Below the pieces are notes generated by a model, which worked only from the letters and a program-made list of their open reading frames with translations, had not been told where the DNA came from and searched no databases. The translations under genes were made by a program, and so were the position numbers. A stretch of 64,000 nt of DNA from Novosphingopyxis baekryungensis DSM 16222. Its GTDB lineage: Bacteria; Pseudomonadota; Alphaproteobacteria; Sphingomonadales; Sphingomonadaceae. Shown in pieces: positions 54,803 to 63,747 of the stretch (positions within the stretch are counted from its first letter, which is position 1; every line of letters begins with the position of its first letter). The DNA is taken from the NCBI RefSeq assembly GCF_000420305.1, contig NZ_ATUR01000002.1:682001-746000 (forward strand). The letters run 5' to 3'.

Positions 54803-55447
54803 TCAGCGCACGCGTGGGCCGCCGAAAGGCAAGGGCGGCGGGGGACGGCGCGATCCGCGGGGCAGCTGTGCCTGATAGGCCCGGCCGCAATGTTCGACGC
54901 AATAGGGGAAGCCCGGGTTCACGTCCTGTCCGCAGAAATGGAAGTCGGCCTCGCCGGGATGGCCCATCGGCCAGCGGCAGACGCGCTCGTTCAGCTCCAG
55001 CAGACTGGTCTTGTCGGCAATCTCCGGGCTCGGCTTGGCGGGCACCAGACGGCGCGGCGGGGCCGGGGGGATCGGCGGCTGCTGATCGCCGGGGCCCTGG
55101 CGCATGAAGCCGCCGGGGCCGATCGAAACGATCTTCTGCTGCGGCTTGGCTTCTGCGGCTGCCGCTTCAGGCGCGGGTTCGTCCGGCGTGATCGCGGGGG
55201 CCGGCTCGGCAGCCTTGGGTTCGGGCGCGGCAGGTTTGCTGTCCGGCGCGGCCTTCTTCTCCGGCTCGGCCGCTTTCGACTCGCTGGATTTGACCGGGGA
55301 GGGGCGTGCCTTCAGGCCCAGCCGGTGCGCCTTGCCAATCACGGCATTGCGGCTCACCTCGCCCAGTTCCTCGGCGATCTGGCTGGCGGTAAGGCCTTTT
55401 TCCCAAAGGCTCTTGAGCAGGTCGATCCGTTCGTCGGTCCAGGCCAT
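54803..55447 (-). CDS. gcrA: Cell-cycle regulator GcrA
   Basis: GcrA is an alphaproteobacterial sigma-70 partner that reads adenine methylation at GANTC sites and drives early cell-cycle genes. The 214-residue protein has the N-terminal DNA-binding helices MAWTDERIDLLKSLWEKGLT and SRNAVIGKAHRLGLKARPSP (1-50), a long Ala/Pro/Glu-rich linker (about 55-130) and the C-terminal sigma-interacting domain with CRWPMGHPGEADFHFCG and YCVEHC. The ATG at 55447 starts the family N-terminus. Together with chpT it places the window among bacteria with the CtrA circuit. Confidence 0.94.
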   Translation of the reverse strand: MAWTDERIDLLKSLWEKGLTASQIAEELGEVSRNAVIGKAHRLGLKARPSPVKSSESKAAEPEKKAAPDSKPAAPEPKAAEPAPAITPDEPAPEAAAAEAKPQQKIVSIGPGGFMRQGPGDQQPPIPPAPPRRLVPAKPSPEIADKTSLLELNERVCRWPMGHPGEADFHFCGQDVNPGFPYCVEHCGRAYQAQLPRGSRRPPPPLPFGGPRVR

Positions 55448-55529
55448 GACTGTCTTTCTTAGCTGTAATCGATCGCCGCGCGTGCACGGCAGTTGCGACA
55501 TGAAGCGGCACTCGTTAGGCGATTGCACC

Positions 55530-56372
55530 ATGTCCTCAAAGAGCGAATTTAGGGAACAGGCCGGTCCGGCGCAACCGGGCTTCGGCGTGGCGACCATATC
55601 CGGCGTGAATTGGGCGGGGCTGCGAACGCTCTATATCAAGGAAGTGCGCCGCTTCATGCGGGTGCAATTGCAGACGGTGTGGGCGCCGGGCATCACCACC
55701 TTGCTCTATCTCATCATCTTCACCGTGGCACTGGCGCGCGGCGGGCGCACTGCGCTGGGCGTGCCGTTCGTGGACTTTCTGGCGCCCGGCCTCATCGTCA
55801 TGGGCATGCTGCAGAACAGTTTCGCCAATGCCAGCTTCTCGCTGCTGGTGGGCAAGATTCAGGGGACGATCGTCGATTATCTCCTGCCGCCGCTGAGCTA
55901 TGCCGAGCTGATGTTCGCGCTGATCGCCGGATCGGTGACGCGCGCCTGCGCCGTGGGCGGGGCGGTGTGGCTGGCCATGGCGCTTTGGCCCGGCGTCTCG
56001 GTCGATCTCGCCAAACCCTGGGCGGTGATCTGGTTCGGCCTGAACGGCGCGACCTTTTTGGCGATCCTCGGCCTGTTCACGTCGATCTGGGCCGAGAAGT
56101 TCGATCATGCGGCCGCGGTGACCAATTTCGTGATCGCCCCGCTCGCGCTGTTGTCCGGCACCTTTTATTCGGTGGAACGTCTGGCCCCGACATTTCAGGC
56201 GGTGAGCCATGCCAACCCATTTTTCTACATCATCTCCGGCTTTCGCTACGGCTTTCTCGGCGTGGCCGATTCGCCCGTCATGATCGGTGCGGTGGTCGTG
56301 CTGGCGCTCAATCTTGTGTTCGGTACGGGCGTCTATCTGCTGCTGCGCTCGGGCTGGAAAATCCGCAGCTGA
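55530..56372 (+). CDS. ABC-2 type transporter permease
   Basis: This 280-residue inner-membrane protein has six hydrophobic helices and the ABC-2 pattern (LYIKEVRRFMRVQLQTVWAPGITTLLYLIIF, NFVIAPLALLSGTFYSVERLA, ANPFFYIISGFRYGFLG). Such permeases export lipids, polysaccharides or drugs with a separate ATPase. No ATPase gene is adjacent in the window, upstream is the divergent gcrA. The ATG at 55530 is preferred; ATG 55500 would add ten residues. Substrate unknown. Confidence 0.87.
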   Translation: MSSKSEFREQAGPAQPGFGVATISGVNWAGLRTLYIKEVRRFMRVQLQTVWAPGITTLLYLIIFTVALARGGRTALGVPFVDFLAPGLIVMGMLQNSFANASFSLLVGKIQGTIVDYLLPPLSYAELMFALIAGSVTRACAVGGAVWLAMALWPGVSVDLAKPWAVIWFGLNGATFLAILGLFTSIWAEKFDHAAAVTNFVIAPLALLSGTFYSVERLAPTFQAVSHANPFFYIISGFRYGFLGVADSPVMIGAVVVLALNLVFGTGVYLLLRSGWKIRS

Positions 56373-56390
56373 CCGGACTGAAGCGTCCGA

Positions 56391-56732
56391 TCAGTTACGG
56401 CGATGGGCGGGCAGGGCGTATTTCTCGCCCGACCAGGCGGCAAAATACTGGCCGACCTCGGGATGATCGACAGGGCCGCCGTCATGATCGTCCAGCAGAT
56501 TGCCCTGGCTGACATAAGCGATGTAGCTGGAATCCTCGTTTTCGGCGAACAGGTGGTAGAAGGGCTGATCGCGCGCCGGTCTCAGCTTTTCGGGAATGGC
56601 CTCGTACCAATCCTCGCTGTTGGAAAACTCGGCATCGACATCGAATATGACGCCGCGAAAGTCGAGAAACCGGTGGCGCACGACATCGCCGATGCCGAAC
56701 CGCGCCTTGGGGAAAGAGATATTGCTGTTCAT
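56391..56732 (-). CDS. hspQ: Heat-shock protein HspQ (YccV-like)
   Basis: This 113-residue protein has the HspQ/YccV fold: ARFGIGDVVRHRFLDFRGVIFDVD, WYEAIPEKLRPARDQPFYHLFAE and YVSQGNLL. In enterobacteria HspQ binds hemimethylated DNA and acts as a specificity-enhancing factor of Lon protease. The ATG at 56732 has ACAGG upstream; ATG 56744 is also in frame. It is convergent with the ABC permease (18 nt). Confidence 0.92.
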   Translation of the reverse strand: MNSNISFPKARFGIGDVVRHRFLDFRGVIFDVDAEFSNSEDWYEAIPEKLRPARDQPFYHLFAENEDSSYIAYVSQGNLLDDHDGGPVDHPEVGQYFAAWSGEKYALPAHRRN

Positions 56733-56868
56733 ATGGCCTGTCATATCGGTGAAACGCGCGAGAAATTCAACTGATCCGCTTGGCAAGTTGGATCGAACGC
56801 GTTAGGAGCCGCGCCTTGCCGAACGGTGGCGGGCCTTGTGCCCTTGACCAATGCCCCGTTCGCCTTGC

Positions 56869-56958
<90 letters not shown>

Positions 56959-57069
56959 TTTATGCTTCCAGCCCGATCCGTGGTCATCCATAATACCCCG
57001 AAAAGCTTGCCGAATCTCTGGTTTTTCGTTTTTTTCCGTTCACCGAATTCCACGCCGAGCCAACGCAAA

Positions 57070-57088
57070 TGGGGGTATTCTGGGGGTA
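57070..57088. repeat. Tandem arm-type-like repeat before the integrase remnant
   Basis: TGGGGGTA occurs at 57070-57077 and again at 57081-57088, 27 nt before the integrase start. Similar G-rich tandem repeats precede many P4-type integrase genes and may be arm sites. Confidence 0.45.
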
Positions 57089-57114
57089 CAGGAAGCGGCA
57101 GATGGGCGTATTGG

Positions 57115-57396
57115 ATGCTGACGGACAAACAGGTGCGGACGGCAAAGCCGAAGCCGAAATCCTACAAGATTACGGACCGAAACAGCCTGTTCCTTCATGT
57201 AAGCACCAAGGGCCATAGAACCTTCCGATACAAATACCGATTCGACGGGAAGGAGCAGTTGCTTGTCATCGGCGCTTCACTGGATGTCAGTCTTGCGCAG
57301 GCGCGCGGGACCGTTGAAAGTGCGCGCAAGTCAAAAGCATTCTTGAAACAGAAGTCGGGTGGTTGGGAATCCCTTCTGTCAACACGGCCTAGGTAG
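57115..57396 (+). pseudogene. Truncated tyrosine integrase (N-terminal arm-binding domain only)
   Basis: This 93-residue remnant starts MLTDKQVRTAKPKPKSYKITD and reads through SLFLHVSTKGHRTFRYKYRF and QLLVIGASLDVSLAQARGTVESAR, the DUF4102 arm-DNA-binding domain of P4-type integrases. The homology stops near residue 72 and the core-binding and catalytic domains are missing (full proteins are about 400 residues). The remaining 21 residues are unrelated and the frame overlaps the tail of the acyltransferase gene. It lies directly downstream of tRNA-Ser, marking a decayed island. Confidence 0.85.
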
Positions 57397-58486
57397 GCAA
57401 ATTTGGAGGGCGCGCGCCTAAAAGCTTGTTGGAAATATTATGTCCGTACCGAATCAGTGGAAGTTCTAAAAAATTATAGGAGATGACTGCAATGGGAATG
57501 AACATGAGAGACGTTAACACTGGATAATCTGCATACAAGCCAGATGCTCCAGTTGAACGCCCTCCCCAATCGTTCGGAGCAAGACTGAGTTGCTGCCAAA
57601 GATAAAGACTATAGGAAATCAAGCCAACTTTGACCAAAACCTTATTGCTCAGAAATATTCTAAACCGCGAGCAGGATTGGTTATAAAGCGTTCCAAAAAG
57701 AATAAAAGAAACCAATATAGGTTGTAAGATAAAAACTAAATTAGAAATCATTGGAACGGGAAAAGTCAGAGGTTTAACCAATAAGATAACGGCCATCACA
57801 GCTACTATTCCCTTTGAAGAAAGTCGAGTGATTAGTTCTTTGAGGCTGTTGATTAGCGCAACCGCTGCGCCGATTGCGATATGGGCAAAAGGCAATAATA
57901 TATCGAGCCAAGCAGAGCCAATGATTAGTGCCGTGGCAATTATTGCAATCCCGGTTTTGCGTCTCGTGCCTAACAGCGCAAACAATATCGGCCAACATAA
58001 GTAAAACTGCTCTTCTACGCTCAGGCTCCACGTATGTGCTAACCACCAAGAGCAAGAGAAGCCAGATACGTTGCAGATGTATAAGCTACTTCTTACAAAA
58101 GCTTCCGGCTTGGCTACAAGTGGTCCCCAAACTGTCAGGCAAAGCACGGCTATGATATACACATAGAATGCTGGCGAAATCCGAAATATTCTTCTGACGT
58201 AGAAGGCTTTAAAGCTAATTTTTCCCCGCTTGCGCTCTTCCGAAAATAGAAGGCTTGTTATGAGATAGCCGCTTATAACGAAAAAAAACTCTACGCCAAC
58301 TTCGCCCAAACTGCCTGCGACACGTAACAGGAGGTTTAAAAAAAGATCTGCTGGGCTGTGCAATACATTTTTGATCGGCTCAACGTCTACACCGATCCGA
58401 TAGCCTATTGCATGGCCGACCAGGACGAGAATGACGCTTACGCCCCGCCATCCGTCTATGATCTGGTTCCGACTACTGCTGGCCAT
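57389..58486 (-). CDS. Acyltransferase 3 (OafA/YrhL-type), AT-rich
   Basis: This 365-residue membrane protein has ten hydrophobic helices and the Acyltransferase 3 markers: IIDGWRGVSVILVLVGHA at the start, EVGVEFFFVISGYLIT with ISFKAFYVRRIFRI, and WSLSVEEQFYLCWP. Such enzymes O-acylate surface polysaccharides. The gene is far more AT-rich than any neighbour (frequent ATA, TTT and AAA codons), the clearest sign of horizontal origin in the window. It forms the central cargo of the tRNA-Ser island remnant. Confidence 0.88.
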   Translation of the reverse strand: MASSSRNQIIDGWRGVSVILVLVGHAIGYRIGVDVEPIKNVLHSPADLFLNLLLRVAGSLGEVGVEFFFVISGYLITSLLFSEERKRGKISFKAFYVRRIFRISPAFYVYIIAVLCLTVWGPLVAKPEAFVRSSLYICNVSGFSCSWWLAHTWSLSVEEQFYLCWPILFALLGTRRKTGIAIIATALIIGSAWLDILLPFAHIAIGAAVALINSLKELITRLSSKGIVAVMAVILLVKPLTFPVPMISNLVFILQPILVSFILFGTLYNQSCSRFRIFLSNKVLVKVGLISYSLYLWQQLSLAPNDWGGRSTGASGLYADYPVLTSLMFIPIAVISYNFLELPLIRYGHNISNKLLGARPPNLPT

Positions 58487-58727
58487 CTGACATTAATCCA
58501 ACAAGAGTTCGTGCAGGGCGAGTTCGGGAGTGCGATGTTTGGCCCAAAATCATGGAGCATCAATTATCGCAATTTGCCACAGAAAATGTGGTATTTGGAC
58601 TGCTGAGACTTCGAGCTTTGCTTCAGCTGTGATTGGAGCCGGGCCGCGTTGTTGCGCATGAGCACGGTTGAAGCAATATGCTGCATAGCGAAGCCCGTAG
58701 GGCGTGGTATGAAGCAGCCCATTGCTT
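58487..58727. other. Gap between acyltransferase and IS3 remnant
   Basis: About 240 nt without a credible gene. Minus-strand reading from the IS3 remnant continues here in other frames without recognisable transposase similarity. Confidence 0.45.
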
Positions 58728-59239
58728 TTACATCGGAACGTCGAACGCAGCCGGTGCCCTGTAACCACGGAATGAGTGTAGCCAGAAGTGGCTGTAGTCA
58801 TCGACCAGGCTAGCGATCTTGACTCGCGCGTAAGCCATGCTGAGGCACTGCGCCTCATTGAGAAAGTCGTGGAGCATCCGCCAATTAAAGCTGTCGCAGA
58901 AACCGCTCTGCATCGGCTTGCCTGGCGCGAGTTGATGTCATTCCACACCCATCTCCCCGCATCATGCCAGTACCTTGTTGCTGGTGAGCTCGGCGTCGTT
59001 ATCGCTGACAATTATTCCCGCCTTGCTGCGCTGGACGAATGCCTGGCCCAGTTTCTCGCGAAGCTCGCCCTCAAGCGCCGGGCCTTGGACATCTCTAAAT
59101 CGCCATACTTCGACGTTCAGTTGTAGGTCATCGCTTCCGATACGCCGTGCCGACGAGCGAGGTCATCGATCCTCGCGACCGCTCCAGCCTCATTCAACAC
59201 GCCGATGATCTGCTCCTTTGTAAACCTCGTTCTCTTCAT
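58728..59239 (-). pseudogene. IS3-family transposase remnant (orfA fused to orfB by deletion)
   Basis: Read from ATG 59239, the frame starts MKRTRFTKEQIIGVLNEAG and runs to HGVSEAMTYN, the HTH of an IS3 orfA, then meets TGA where a tryptophan is expected. In another frame follows QRSKAGIIVSDNDAELTSN, which belongs to the late catalytic part of orfB, and then FCDSFNWRMLHDFLNEAQC and HARVKIASLVDDY, the orfB C-terminus. Most of orfA and orfB has therefore been deleted, with several frameshifts. It cannot make a transposase. Confidence 0.75.
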
Positions 59240-59300
59240 CCTATCCGTCCTTATGTCAGGGCCGGACTTTAATTGCTCGTTGATAAAAGTCAGGGGGTCA
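58728..59300 (-). mobile_element. Decayed IS3-family element
   Basis: The outer boundary at the orfA side is marked by TGACCCCCTGAC (59289-59300 on the plus strand as GTCAGGGGGTCA), which resembles the TGA-CCCCCTG terminal repeat of IS3-type elements. The opposite terminal repeat was not found near 58600-58728, so that end is approximate. Confidence 0.6.
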
Positions 59301-59457
59301 CGTCATGATCAATCACCCGATGAATTTTCGTATGATAGCGCTCCTCTTATGACGTCTCCTCTCTGCAATCAGTAATTGCTCAAGCCGAAAAACTTATATA
59401 TGTCGGACTTAATAAAGTCGGACCTCGTCGTGGGATCCAGGCATCGGGAGAGAGAGA

Positions 59458-61026
59458 ATGTTTCGTCGAGCCATGCACCGCAGCGCCTTGGCTGTCTTGC
59501 TCAGCGCATCGATGCTGTCGAGCACCGCGCAAGCCGATACCGGCGGCAAGCCGACCAGCGCTACCATCCAGGCTGATCAACCTGGTCCGGTTTATCACAA
59601 AGAGATGTTTACCCAGTTCGCCGAGCATCTGGGCACAGGAATCTATGGTGGTCTGTGGGTCGGTGAGGACAGTCCGATCCCCAATACCCACGGTTTTCGC
59701 AACGATGTGGTCAGCGCATTGCGCGATCTGTCCGTACCGGTGATCCGCTGGCCAGGGGGCTGTTTTGCGGACGAATATCACTGGCGCGAAGGCATCGGCC
59801 CGCGCAGTGAGCGGCCGGTCAAGATCAACACGCACTGGGGCGGTGTGACCGAACCCAATACGGTTGGCACACATGAGTTTTTCGAATTGGTCCGTCAAAT
59901 AGGTGCGAAGGCCTATGTCGCCGGCAATGTCGGCGATGGCTCGCCGCGGGAGATGGCGGAGTGGGTGGAGTATATCACGTCGCCCGCTGGCAGCCTGGCC
60001 GAAGAGCGCGCCGAAAATGGCCATCCCGAACCTTGGGACATGCCGTATTTCGGGGTCGGTAACGAGCTTTGGGGCTGCGGCGGCAACATGCGGGCCGAAT
60101 ATGCGGCGGACCTGACGCGGCGTTATTCGACGTTCATAAAGGCGCCCGACGGCACCAAGGTGCTGAAAATCGCCGCCGGTGCGAATGTCGATGATTATAA
60201 TTGGACTGAAACGATGATGCGCGTTGCGGCCGCGCAGCTCGACGGCGTGTCACTGCATTATTATGTGCTGCCCGACGGGGGCTGGCCGCCGCATGCACCG
60301 GCCACCGGTTTCGACGAGACGGCCTGGGCGGACACGCTGCAGCAGGCCTGGCGCATGGACGAGCTCGTGACCAAGCACAGCGCGATCATGGACAAATATG
60401 ATCCGGAAAGGCGCCTGTTTCTCGCCGTTGACGAATGGGGTGCCTGGTATGCCCAGGATGAGGGCACCACGCCCGGCTTCCTGCGTCAGCAAAACACGCT
60501 GCGCGACGCGCTGATCGCGGCGATCAATCTCAATATCTTCGCCAAGCATGCGGACCGGGTGCGGATGAGCGCCATCGCGCAGATGGTGAACGTGCTGCAG
60601 GCCATGATCCTGACCGATGGAGACAAGATGGTGCTGACGCCCACCTATCATGTGTTCGAGATGTACAAGCCTTGGCAGGACGCCACGGTGCTGCCGATCA
60701 CCATCGACACGCCGACATACAGCAAGGGCGCATTCGCTTTGCCCGCCGTCAGCGGATCGGCGGTGCGGGGCAGGGATGGTAAAATCCATGTCGGTCTGGC
60801 CAATGCGGACCCCACGCAGGCCAACCGCGTCACGATCGCGCTGGACGGCGCGGCCGCACGTAGCGTGACCGGGCGGGTCATCACGGCGCAGGCCATGGAC
60901 GCGCATAACAGTTTCGATGCGCCGCAGACGGTCGGGCCAGCAGTCTTCAACGGCGCCAGCATGCAGGGCGGCAAGCTTATGGTGACATTGCCGGCCAAAT
61001 CGGTCGTCGTTCTGGAACTCCAGTGA
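59458..61026 (+). CDS. Secreted alpha-L-arabinofuranosidase (GH51)
   Basis: GH51 enzymes release terminal arabinofuranose from arabinan and arabinoxylan. The 522-residue protein has a signal peptide (about 1-26, ending AQA), WPGGCFADEYHWREGIGPRSERP typical of GH51, acid/base E203 in FGVGNELWGCGG and nucleophile E326 in AVDEWGAWY. GGGAGAGAGA precedes the ATG at 59458. It is the first gene of a coupled set and overlaps the next gene by GTGA. In the periplasm it would act on oligosaccharides brought in by the nearby TonB receptor. Confidence 0.93.
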   Translation: MFRRAMHRSALAVLLSASMLSSTAQADTGGKPTSATIQADQPGPVYHKEMFTQFAEHLGTGIYGGLWVGEDSPIPNTHGFRNDVVSALRDLSVPVIRWPGGCFADEYHWREGIGPRSERPVKINTHWGGVTEPNTVGTHEFFELVRQIGAKAYVAGNVGDGSPREMAEWVEYITSPAGSLAEERAENGHPEPWDMPYFGVGNELWGCGGNMRAEYAADLTRRYSTFIKAPDGTKVLKIAAGANVDDYNWTETMMRVAAAQLDGVSLHYYVLPDGGWPPHAPATGFDETAWADTLQQAWRMDELVTKHSAIMDKYDPERRLFLAVDEWGAWYAQDEGTTPGFLRQQNTLRDALIAAINLNIFAKHADRVRMSAIAQMVNVLQAMILTDGDKMVLTPTYHVFEMYKPWQDATVLPITIDTPTYSKGAFALPAVSGSAVRGRDGKIHVGLANADPTQANRVTIALDGAAARSVTGRVITAQAMDAHNSFDAPQTVGPAVFNGASMQGGKLMVTLPAKSVVVLELQ

Positions 61027-62078
61027 CTGCCGCCGCCGGAAATCGCGCCACCTCGCCTTGGCGCACGATGGTAGCGGCCTGCTGCGCATTGATCGGGCTC
61101 GGCATGCCATGCACGGCCATGGCGCAACCGGATGCCGCGCCAACATCGCTGAATGCGCGGCTGACCGGTGCAATCGTGCCGACGCATGATCCGGTGCTGA
61201 TTCGTGAAGGTGACACCTATTATCTGTTCGCCACCGGTGGCCAGTATATCCAGGCCAAGACATCGACGGACCTGATCGCGTGGAAGGATGCCGGTTCGGT
61301 TTTGGATAAGATCCCCGACTGGGCGCTTGAAGCGGTGCCGGGTACCAAGGGCATCTGGGCCCCCGATATCTCCTATGTCGATGGGCAATATCGGCTCTAT
61401 TATTCCATCTCGACCTTCGGTTCCAATCGATCGGCGATCGGCCTTGCCACCAGCCCGACGCTGGACCGGAGTGCGCCCGATTATGCGTGGACCGATCAGG
61501 GGCTTGTCGTGCAGTCGGTGCCCGGCGATGATTTCAACGCGATCGACCCCAATCTGGTGATCGATGCCGAGGGCGGGCAGTGGCTCTCGCTCGGCAGTTT
61601 CTGGACTGGCATCAAGCTGTTCCGTCTGGACCCGGCCACGGGCAAACCGTCGCCCGGCGCCACCCCATATGCGATCGCGCGGCGTCCCGCCCCCAATGGC
61701 GGACCCGCCCCGGTCGAGGCCCCGTTCATTTTCAGGCACGGCGGTGATTACTGGCTGCTCGTGTCATATGACTATTGCTGCAAAGGCGTGAACAGCACCT
61801 ATTATACGGTGGTGGCGCGCGCCAAGGATGTCACCGGGCCCTATCTGGGCCGGGACGGCAGCGCGATGATGGAGGGCGGCGGCACCATATTGCTACGCGC
61901 CGATCTGCAAGAGCAGGAACGCTTTCGCGGCCCGGGCCACCCTGGCGTTTTTACCGATCAGGATGGCACCACCTATGTCGTCTACCACGCCTATGACCGG
62001 GAAAAGGATGGCGCGCCCACCCTGCGGATCGCGCCGCTGCGCTGGGATGAGGACGGCTGGCCGGTCGCCATGCCGTGA
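61023..62078 (+). CDS. Arabinan endo-1,5-alpha-L-arabinosidase-like GH43 enzyme
   Basis: This 351-residue secreted GH43 enzyme has a signal peptide (about 10-35, ending AMAQ) and the five-bladed propeller: catalytic base D56 in THDPVLIR, transition-state D175 in FNAIDPNLV and acid E232 in PVEAPFIF. Supporting pieces are KGIWAPDISYVDGQYRLYYS and GSFWTGIKLF. The pattern resembles endo-arabinanases and arabinosidases. The GTG start overlaps the GH51 stop, giving translational coupling. Confidence 0.9.
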   Translation: MTAAAGNRATSPWRTMVAACCALIGLGMPCTAMAQPDAAPTSLNARLTGAIVPTHDPVLIREGDTYYLFATGGQYIQAKTSTDLIAWKDAGSVLDKIPDWALEAVPGTKGIWAPDISYVDGQYRLYYSISTFGSNRSAIGLATSPTLDRSAPDYAWTDQGLVVQSVPGDDFNAIDPNLVIDAEGGQWLSLGSFWTGIKLFRLDPATGKPSPGATPYAIARRPAPNGGPAPVEAPFIFRHGGDYWLLVSYDYCCKGVNSTYYTVVARAKDVTGPYLGRDGSAMMEGGGTILLRADLQEQERFRGPGHPGVFTDQDGTTYVVYHAYDREKDGAPTLRIAPLRWDEDGWPVAMP

Positions 62079-62130
62079 CCAGAGCCATGCTGGCGAACGG
62101 CGCTGGAACTGATCGAGCATAAGGAGAGAG

Positions 62131-63558
62131 ATGATGAGCTTCACCCTGACCCGGCGCGCTTTCGCGGCTGGTGCCGTCGGCCTTCCGATCGCGCTAAATG
62201 GATGGGCTGGATCGGCGCTTAGCGCCAAGGCTGCCCCCGGCTTGGCAGGGCTGAACAATCCGCTGATCAAGAACCGCGCGGATGCGCAAATCTTCCGGCA
62301 TGGCGATGGCAGCTATTATATGACCGGGTCTGTGCCCGAATATGACCGGCTGATCCTGCGGCGCGCGCGCGCCATCGCCGGACTTGCCGACGCCGAAGAG
62401 CGCGTCCTGTGGCGACATGAGGCCAGCGGGCCGCTGGGCGGATTCATCTGGGCGCCAGAACTGCATGAAATCGATGGCCGCTGGTACGTCTATTTCGCGG
62501 CGGGCCCCAGCGGCGGCGGCGATGATGTGTTTCGCATCCGCACCTATGTCGCTGTGTGCGACGGTTCTGATCCGATGTCTGGCACCTGGTCTATCCTCGG
62601 CGAATTTCAGACGCCGTGGGACAGTTTCAATCTCGACTCCACGCTCTTCACGCATCGCGGGAAACGCTATTTCGTATGGGCACAGCGCGAACCGGATATC
62701 GAGACCAATTCGAATCTCTACATCGCGCCGCTTGCCACGCCGCTGACCCTGGGGGCCAAGGCGGCGCGTCTGACGGTGCCGACACTCGATTGGGAGGTGC
62801 GCGGATACAAGGTGAACGAGGCTGCTGCCGTGCTGGAGAAAAACGGGCGGCTCTTCATGACCTATTCGGCCAGCGCGACCGATGACCGCTATTGCCTCGG
62901 CTTGCTGACCGCCGATGCGGACGCGGATATCATGGACCCCCATGCCTGGACCAAATCCGGCGAGCCGGTGTTTCAGAGCAGCGTCGCCACATCCGTATAC
63001 GGCCCCGGCCATAACAGTTTTACCGTGGATGAGCAGGGCCGCGACATTCTGGTCTATCATGGGCGGGACTATAAGGAGATCGAAGGCGATCCGCTGTTCA
63101 ATCCGGATCGGCACACGCGCGTACAGCGGCTGTATTTCAAGCCGGATGGCACGCCCGATTTCGGTGTGCCGGTCGGCAACGGTCCGCTGCCCGAGCGGTT
63201 CTCGCCGGTCGGCGCGCCGGAACGCTATCTCGCGCATCAAGCCGAGCAACCGGTCGTCGCATCGCTGCCATTGGCCCAGACACAATATCGGTCCGTCGCG
63301 CATGAGGATGGCACGGTCAGCCTGTCGCCAATCCTGCGGCGGGATCACTGTCTCGGATTGAGCAGCGACGGCAAGATCACGCTCACGGCTTCCACCAATC
63401 GCGCTGCGATGCTGCGGTTTCGCCGACATGCTGGCAGTGATGGCTCCACGATAACATTGGCCTTGGCGAACGCGCCGAACAAGGCGCTGGCGTTTGCGGA
63501 TGGCGCGCTGAAGATTGGTCAGGCTAATGATCGGTCTGCTTCATGGCGTGTGGATTGA
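62131..63558 (+). CDS. GH43 glycosidase with C-terminal carbohydrate-binding-like domain
   Basis: This 475-residue protein has a twin-arginine type signal (TLTRRAFAAGAVGLPIAL) and a GH43 propeller with base D51 in NRADAQIFRHGDGSYYMTG, D169 in DSFNLDSTLF and acid E230 in KVNEAAAVLE. The last ~90 residues (about 385-475) read like an AbfB/CBM42 arabinose-binding trefoil (QYRSVAHEDGTVSLSPILRRDHCLG). It is probably an alpha-L-arabinofuranosidase. AGGAGAG precedes the ATG. The gap of 52 nt from the upstream GH43 suggests one operon. Confidence 0.87.
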   Translation: MMSFTLTRRAFAAGAVGLPIALNGWAGSALSAKAAPGLAGLNNPLIKNRADAQIFRHGDGSYYMTGSVPEYDRLILRRARAIAGLADAEERVLWRHEASGPLGGFIWAPELHEIDGRWYVYFAAGPSGGGDDVFRIRTYVAVCDGSDPMSGTWSILGEFQTPWDSFNLDSTLFTHRGKRYFVWAQREPDIETNSNLYIAPLATPLTLGAKAARLTVPTLDWEVRGYKVNEAAAVLEKNGRLFMTYSASATDDRYCLGLLTADADADIMDPHAWTKSGEPVFQSSVATSVYGPGHNSFTVDEQGRDILVYHGRDYKEIEGDPLFNPDRHTRVQRLYFKPDGTPDFGVPVGNGPLPERFSPVGAPERYLAHQAEQPVVASLPLAQTQYRSVAHEDGTVSLSPILRRDHCLGLSSDGKITLTASTNRAAMLRFRRHAGSDGSTITLALANAPNKALAFADGALKIGQANDRSASWRVD

Positions 63559-63747
63559 TCAAACGGGCTATGGGGGCGGAATCGGCATCGCGCGGGCGAA
63601 TTCAGAGCAAATAGCGTGGTAAATTCGCCACGATCGACCGTAGACATGAGGTGTGCGTAAATTTCGCTTGCCAATAATAAATCAGACAAATAGCTAGTAG
63701 CTTACAAAAAGGCGGGATCTATACCGGCTAAACAGGAGAGGCTAGCT

